Below are positions 59,903 through 64,000 of a stretch of 64,000 nucleotides of DNA, piece by piece. Every line of letters starts with the position of its first letter. Position 1 is the first letter of the stretch. The DNA comes from Tetradesmus obliquus. Taxonomy: Eukaryota > Chlorophyta > Chlorophyceae > Sphaeropleales > Scenedesmaceae. The DNA lies in assembly GCA_030272155.1 (NCBI GenBank), contig CP126198.1:4030001-4094000 (forward strand), read 5' to 3'. Below the pieces are notes generated by a model. That model searched no databases, had not been told where the DNA came from, and saw nothing but the letters and a program-made list of their open reading frames with translations. Both the position numbers and the translations under genes were made by a program.

Positions 59903-60301
59903 GAAGCAAGTGTTGTTTTTGAAGCAATGAGGCAGGTTGATGTCAGGGCGCACGCCACAGCAATGCAGGCACGCACAGCAGCAGCATTGCTGTCGCCGCG
60001 GCGAGCCCCATGGAAGGCCTTCATGCGGGCCAACCTGCGCCATGCACTGCCAGGACTAGGGGAGGCAGCGTTGGTGCAGCAATCAAGGGCGCCGCTGCAG
60101 GCTGCCGCCAGGGGCGGCAGGCTGCCGCTGCGCCTTGCAGCATACATAGAGGCGCTGCAAAGTGTGGGCATTCACAGGCACGTGGAGCACAGCGCCATGA
60201 CCCGCCAGCAGATCCAGCTTGAGCTGCTAGTGGGGAACCACAGCGTGGGTAGCAGCTCAGATGGGCAGATGTTGGCAGCAGCCGGCACCCTACCTGCCTA
60301 G
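57947..60301 (+). CDS. LINE reverse transcriptase region
   Basis: 784 codons from the first ATG. Motifs in order: ATAALNSMPRGKVPGSDGL; SYRPITLMNCDVKVLAKVV; QTAFVPGRDIADNVLL; FLDFEKAYDRLDRDWL with catalytic Asp353; GCAQGSPLSPLLY; and MQHADDTTL with Asp461-Asp462. In the last, His replaces the usual Tyr or Phe of the xxDD box. The N-terminal 200 residues are Gln-rich and probably the linker after a lost endonuclease. A T run encoding poly-Phe at 59874-59902 belongs to a 63-bp insertion bounded by AATGAGGCAGG repeats. It adds 21 codons without breaking the frame. The ORF ends at TAG, but the same frame goes on after it, so this is probably a mutated CAG codon. Confidence 0.88.
59874..59936 (-). 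mobile_element. 63-bp retro-insertion inside the reverse transcriptase ORF
   Basis: AATGAGGCAGG occurs at 59863-59873 and 59926-59936. Between the copies lie a T run and GAAGCAAG, the reverse complement of the LINE end CTTGCTTC plus poly(A), and a little more. The length of 63 keeps the frame. Confidence 0.85.
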
Positions 60302-60330
60302 CTGCGCCACGGCGCAGGCACCACACTGGG

Positions 60331-61407
60331 CAGCAGCAGCAGCAGCAGCATGGGCAGCCAACGGTTTGCAGCTGGCGAGCCGGGCAGCTCTTCATACGCT
60401 GCTAAGGCTGTGGCGTGCAGGTTTCTGGCAGAGCTACGGCAGCAAATTCAGAGGGAATGGGATAGGGTGGAAGTAGATGTTAGGTTGGGTTGTGGGATAC
60501 CGTTTGCATGGCTGCAAGGAAGGTCGCCTGAGATCAAACTTGTTGACTTTTGGCAGAAGTGGGGAGCACTGTATAGGGTGGGCACCGATGGTCGCATCAA
60601 TATTCGGGCCGGCACGGCTGGCATGTGAGTGATGGGTTGGGCACGGGTATAGGTGGCGTGGTGGTCTGTTTTGACGGCTCGGGCAGGATATGCAATGCAT
60701 TCTTGGAGTAGTGGTTGTCGTTTCTCGTTGTGATGTGTTGCAAAATAGAATGGCAAAGGCTAAGTTGATGGCTGGGTTACGTTATGTATGCATGCGCGTG
60801 GGTAGCAGAGTATGATTATGTGCGCAAGCATGTGATGATAAGTTTGCGTGTGTGGTGATGTGTGTCTGTGTTGGTGTCATTTTTTTTACATATTGCCACA
60901 TGTCTCATAGGGGTATGTTCGGTCAATAGCAGGATGTGCTTTGCATGAAGTGGAGAGTCTATGAATAGACAGGTGGCGATTGTCTGCGTCGACAATCAGT
61001 CACCTATAAATAGGCGTCTTGTGTGTGTGTCGTAATGCTGCCTGTAAGGTGCAGCTTTTAGAGGTGTGCAAGTCACCATGCATTGATAGCTGACAGCTAC
61101 ACTATGGACAGCTTTTGTTTCAAGGGCCAGTCACGGTCTGTCACACATCACAGGACGTCATTGCGTGACTGTGATTTTAGTGGAGTCTGGGCACTCGGTC
61201 AGGTCCTGGATGCCTTTCGGGGCTGCCCCGCACGGGGCTGTCTGCATGATCGTGTGACAGCGTCTCTTGGTACAAGAGACCTGTGGGGTGAGTGCGGAAC
61301 AGGTTGCCTCGCTCTCTCAATGGATCTTTTTGTGGAGCAAGTGCACAGTTATGTAGGTCAGCCCTTGTAACTTTCTTGCTTCAAAAAAAAAAAAAAAAAA
61401 AAAAAAA
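60331..61407 (+). mobile_element. Nested 5'-truncated LINE copy, plus orientation
   Basis: CCACACTGGG at 60321-60330 is repeated at 61408-61417 after the A run. The insert starts inside the Ser-rich C-terminus (codons for MGSQRFAAGE), has the stop at about 60628, the TATAAATAGG-containing 3' UTR and poly(A) at about 61383-61407. Confidence 0.88.
61008..61017 (+). promoter_or_regulatory. TATA-box-like motif in the LINE 3' UTR
   Basis: CTATAAATAG is a textbook TATA element. It lies about 370 bases before the poly(A) and is also present in the copies near 50615, 52165, 55624, 57084 and, inverted, 63604. Its function is unknown. Confidence 0.4.
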
Positions 61408-61797
61408 CCACACTGGGGCAGGTGCAGCAGCAGCTAACTGGACAGCCGCAGCAAGATGGCTTAGTGCTGCCGCCCACATGGCTGCGCACTCTGCGGGAGG
61501 GCAACACAGGTGCATGGCAGACCGATACGCAGCAGCAGTGGGCACAACAGTTGCAGCAAGATGGCGCCACCAAGTGCTACAAGGTGCAGCAGGATGGCAG
61601 CTTGAAGGCCACGACAGCTGTCCCAATGGACACAGCAGCCCTACAATGGGCGCCCTGTTGTGTGGTAGATGTAAAAGCAGTGCCGCACCCTGCCTTTCAG
61701 CGGCAACAACAGCAGCGGCAGCAGCGACAGCAGCAGCAGCATCGGCAACAGCCAGCAGCACGGCAACAGCAGCAGCCACGACAGCAGCAACAGCAGG

Positions 61798-61831
<34 letters not shown>

Positions 61832-61888
61832 AGCAGCATGGCAACAGCAGCAGCCGCGGCAACAGCAACAACAGGAACAGCAGCAGCC

Positions 61889-61936
<48 letters not shown>

Positions 61937-62306
61937 CCAGGGACAGCAACAGCAACAGCAGCAATCGCAAAGCACGCCGTCATGGTACCTGGTGGGTGCT
62001 TGGGCAGACATTCGCGTAGATCCTAGTGTATGGGGGATGGGGTTTGCTGTCAGCCTGCTGCAGTTCACACCAAAGGTGGCAACATGCAGGCTGCTGCAGG
62101 AGCAATGCAGCCGGCAGTGCAAAGAGGGGTGGGTGTCAGGCGTAGGCATGCGCCCGCGGCTGTGGCGCAACCGCCTGGGTGCTGAGGCGCCACAGGACGG
62201 CTTGCAGGAGATGGAGGCAGCTCAGAAACGGTCTTTCCAGCAAATGCAGCAAAGTAGCGAGGCGCCAGGCAATCGCAGCAGCAGCAGCAGTGACAGCCAG
62301 CGGTTT
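61408..62306 (+). CDS. LINE ORF, Gln-rich linker segment
   Basis: In the same frame as the reverse transcriptase once insert 60331-61407 is left out. It encodes VQQQLTGQPQQDGLVLPPTW, then long Gln runs (61695-61970), then SWYLVGAWADIRVDPSVWG and GVGMRPRLWRNRLGAEAP. No known domain was recognised. It stops at the next insertion. Confidence 0.7.
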
Positions 62307-62523
62307 TTTTTTGTTTTTTTTTTTTTTTTGAAGCAAGAAAGTTACAAGGGCTGACCTACATAACTGTGCACTTGCTCCACAAAAAGATCCATTGAGAGAG
62401 TGAGGCAACCTGTTCCGCACTCACCCCACAGGTCTCTTGTACCAAGAGACGCTGTCACACGATCATGCAGACAGCCCCGTGCGGGGCAGCCCCGAAAGGC
62501 ATCCAGGACCTGACCGAGTGCCC
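62307..62523 (-). mobile_element. Nested LINE tail, minus orientation, 217 bp
   Basis: It starts with a T-rich run and GAAGCAAGAAAGTTAC and ends at GACCGAGTGCCC. GTGACAGCCAGCGGTTT at 62290-62306 is repeated exactly at 62524-62540, a 17-bp target-site duplication. Confidence 0.92.
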
Positions 62524-62540
62524 GTGACAGCCAGCGGTTT

Positions 62541-63210
62541 AGCGATGCAGCTATGATGGCAGCTTACCATGCGTCCTGGATGGATCCGTCCAGGGAGCGG
62601 GAGCTGCCAAGACAGCGCGCAGCAACTGCAGCAGCAGTGGTCACGGCTCAGCGGCAGCAACAGGAGCAGCAACAGCAGCGCATCAGCTGCCCAGCACACA
62701 ATGATCTACTGGACCCGATCACTCAATCCATGGGTGCTGCCAATGCCAGGCAGCACCGCTGGGTGGCGAGTTATCAGAGGCTGAAAGACACCCAGCTGCC
62801 GAGGCGGCTGCGAGTGTTTGGCTGGCGGCTTCTGCATGCAGGAGTGAAGGTAGGCGCACGGCGCATGCTGGCATCCAGCAGGCGCGCGCCGGCTCACTTT
62901 GCCTGCCCAGCACAGCAGTGTCAGCAGCCGCAGCAACTGGAGACCCTCACCCACTTGTTTGTGGAGTGCCCAATAGCTGCAGCAGTGTGGCAGTGGTATG
63001 CGCAACAGGTGTGGCAGCGTGTGCAGCCAGGAGCAGTGGTCCCTGTTAACAACAGCCGTCTGCTGCTGCTGGATGACTTCAGTGTGTGGGCGCCGCCAGC
63101 AGGGCAGCAGCAGTTGTGGACGCAGCTGCGTCTGCTGCTGCTGGAATCCATTTGGGTGGTGCGCTGCAGCAGCAGCAGGGCTGGCGTGACTGTGGCCAGT
63201 GCGGGTGGTA
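62541..63210 (+). CDS. LINE ORF, zf-RVT segment
   Basis: It continues the frame after the 217-bp insert: SDAAMMAAYHASWMDPSRER, then LPRRLRVFGWRLLHAGVKVG, FACPAQQC, ETLTHLFVECPIAAAVWQWY. This is the zinc-binding domain that follows the reverse transcriptase in plant-type LINEs. It is cut at 63210 by a further insertion and resumes at 63766. Confidence 0.8.
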
Positions 63211-63765
63211 TTTTTTTTTTTTTTTTTTTTTGAAGCAAGAAAGTTACAAGGGCTGACCTACATAACTGTGCACTTGCTCCACAAAAAGATCCATTGAGAG
63301 AGTGAAGCAACCTGTTCCGCACTCACCCCACAGGTCTCTTGTACCAAGAGACGCTGTCACACGATCATGCAGACAGCCCCGTGCGGGGCAGCCCCGAAAG
63401 GCATCCAGGACCTGACCGAGTGCCCAGACTCCACTAAAATCACAGTCACGCAATGACGTCCTGTGATGTGTGACAGACCGTGACTGGCCCTTGAAACAAA
63501 AGCTGTCCATAGTGTAGCTGTCAGCTATCAATGCATGGTGACTTGCACACCTCTAAAAGCTGCACCTTACAGGCAGCATTACGACCCACACACAAGACGC
63601 CTATTTATAGGTGACTGATTGTCGACACAGACAATCGCCACCTGTCTATTCATAGACTCTCCACTTCATGCAAAGCACATCCTGCTATTGACCGAACATA
63701 CCCCTATGAGACATGTGGCAATATGTAAAAAAAAAATATGTAAAAAAAAAATATGTAAAAAAAAA
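63211..63765 (-). mobile_element. Nested LINE 3' end, minus orientation, 555 bp
   Basis: GCGGGTGGTA at 63201-63210 is repeated at 63766-63775. The insert begins with a T run and GAAGCAAG. It reaches the 3' UTR position GTGGCAATATGT and there ends in three units of ATATGTAAAAAAAAA, where other copies have only one. Confidence 0.9.
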
Positions 63766-63853
63766 GCGGGTGGTAGCGAGGGCGGCAGCAGCCGCAATGC
63801 AGGCAGCAGTTTGCAATCGCAGAGCCACAGCAACAGCGGTGCGGAGGACAACA

Positions 63854-63890
<37 letters not shown>

Positions 63891-64000
63891 CATGGGCAGC
63901 CAACGGTTTGCAGCTGGCGAGCCGGGCAGCTCTTCATACGCTGTTAAGGCTGTGGCGTGCAGGTTTCTGGCAGAGCTACGGCAGCAAATTCAGAGGGAAT
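63766..64000 (+). CDS. LINE ORF, Ser-rich C-terminal segment (partial)
   Basis: It continues GGSEGGSSRNAGSSLQSQS, a Ser run and MGSQRFAAGEPGSSSYAVKA, as in 55986-56705, and leaves the window still open. Confidence 0.75.

Larger units (their letters stand above)
57882..64000 (+). mobile_element. Non-LTR retrotransposon (L1-like LINE), 5'-truncated, with nested self-insertions; runs off the window
   Basis: The host element consists of 57882-60330, 61408-62306, 62541-63210 and 63766-64000, interrupted by three family insertions plus one 63-bp insertion. It encodes a reverse transcriptase, then a Gln-rich linker, a zf-RVT region and a Ser-rich C-terminus. No apurinic endonuclease domain is visible upstream of the reverse transcriptase, so the 5' end is missing. 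Removing each insertion at its target duplication restores one frame, except for an in-frame TAG at 60299-60301. Confidence 0.85.

Noticed and set aside
61422..62026. Ala/Thr-rich and Cys-rich frames opposite or beside the Gln-rich LINE segment
   Set aside because: They are shadows of the CAG repeat; only the Gln frame continues the LINE ORF on both sides.

Overview
The window is nuclear DNA of a green alga. The genes are rich in introns with GT-AG borders, coding and non-coding DNA alike is full of CTG/CAG runs giving poly-Ala, poly-Gln and poly-Ser, and one gene encodes a plastid-targeted ribosomal protein. The style resembles Chlorophyceae, perhaps Scenedesmus/Tetradesmus-like, but the genus is inference.

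Layout. 1-7166 (+): 3' part of a large Ala/Gln-rich protein with a C-terminal coiled coil, possibly an ASY3-like meiotic axis protein, followed by degenerate copies of its last exon. 9105-18759 (-): a secreted sulfatase in 17 exons. 18760-24022: no recognisable gene. 24023-26125 (-): bHLH factor with an ACT-like C-terminus. 27729-36204 (-): mitochondrial Lon protease in 16 exons, including its presequence. 37083-39014 (-): RNF32-like double-RING/IQ protein, 5' end unresolved. 39878-41828 (+): plastid ribosomal protein uL1c. 42885-46465 (+): RNF121-like membrane RING E3. For the sulfatase, Lon, uL1c and RNF121 genes I chained all exons by hand and every junction keeps the frame to the stop codon. 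RNF32 does so from its first recognised exon.

46670-64000 is repetitive: about ten 183-bp satellite units, then a 312-bp satellite with a 683-bp higher-order repeat and a 1,547-bp tandem duplication, then a non-LTR retrotransposon (LINE). The LINE has reverse transcriptase and zf-RVT regions and is interrupted by several insertions of its own family with target-site duplications.

The genes look like independent housekeeping or regulatory genes, not a pathway. The most unusual theme is that introns of several genes carry decayed partial copies of a neighbouring exon with its splice site. The second is the nested LINE/satellite block, including a 63-bp retro-insertion that leaves the reverse transcriptase frame open.
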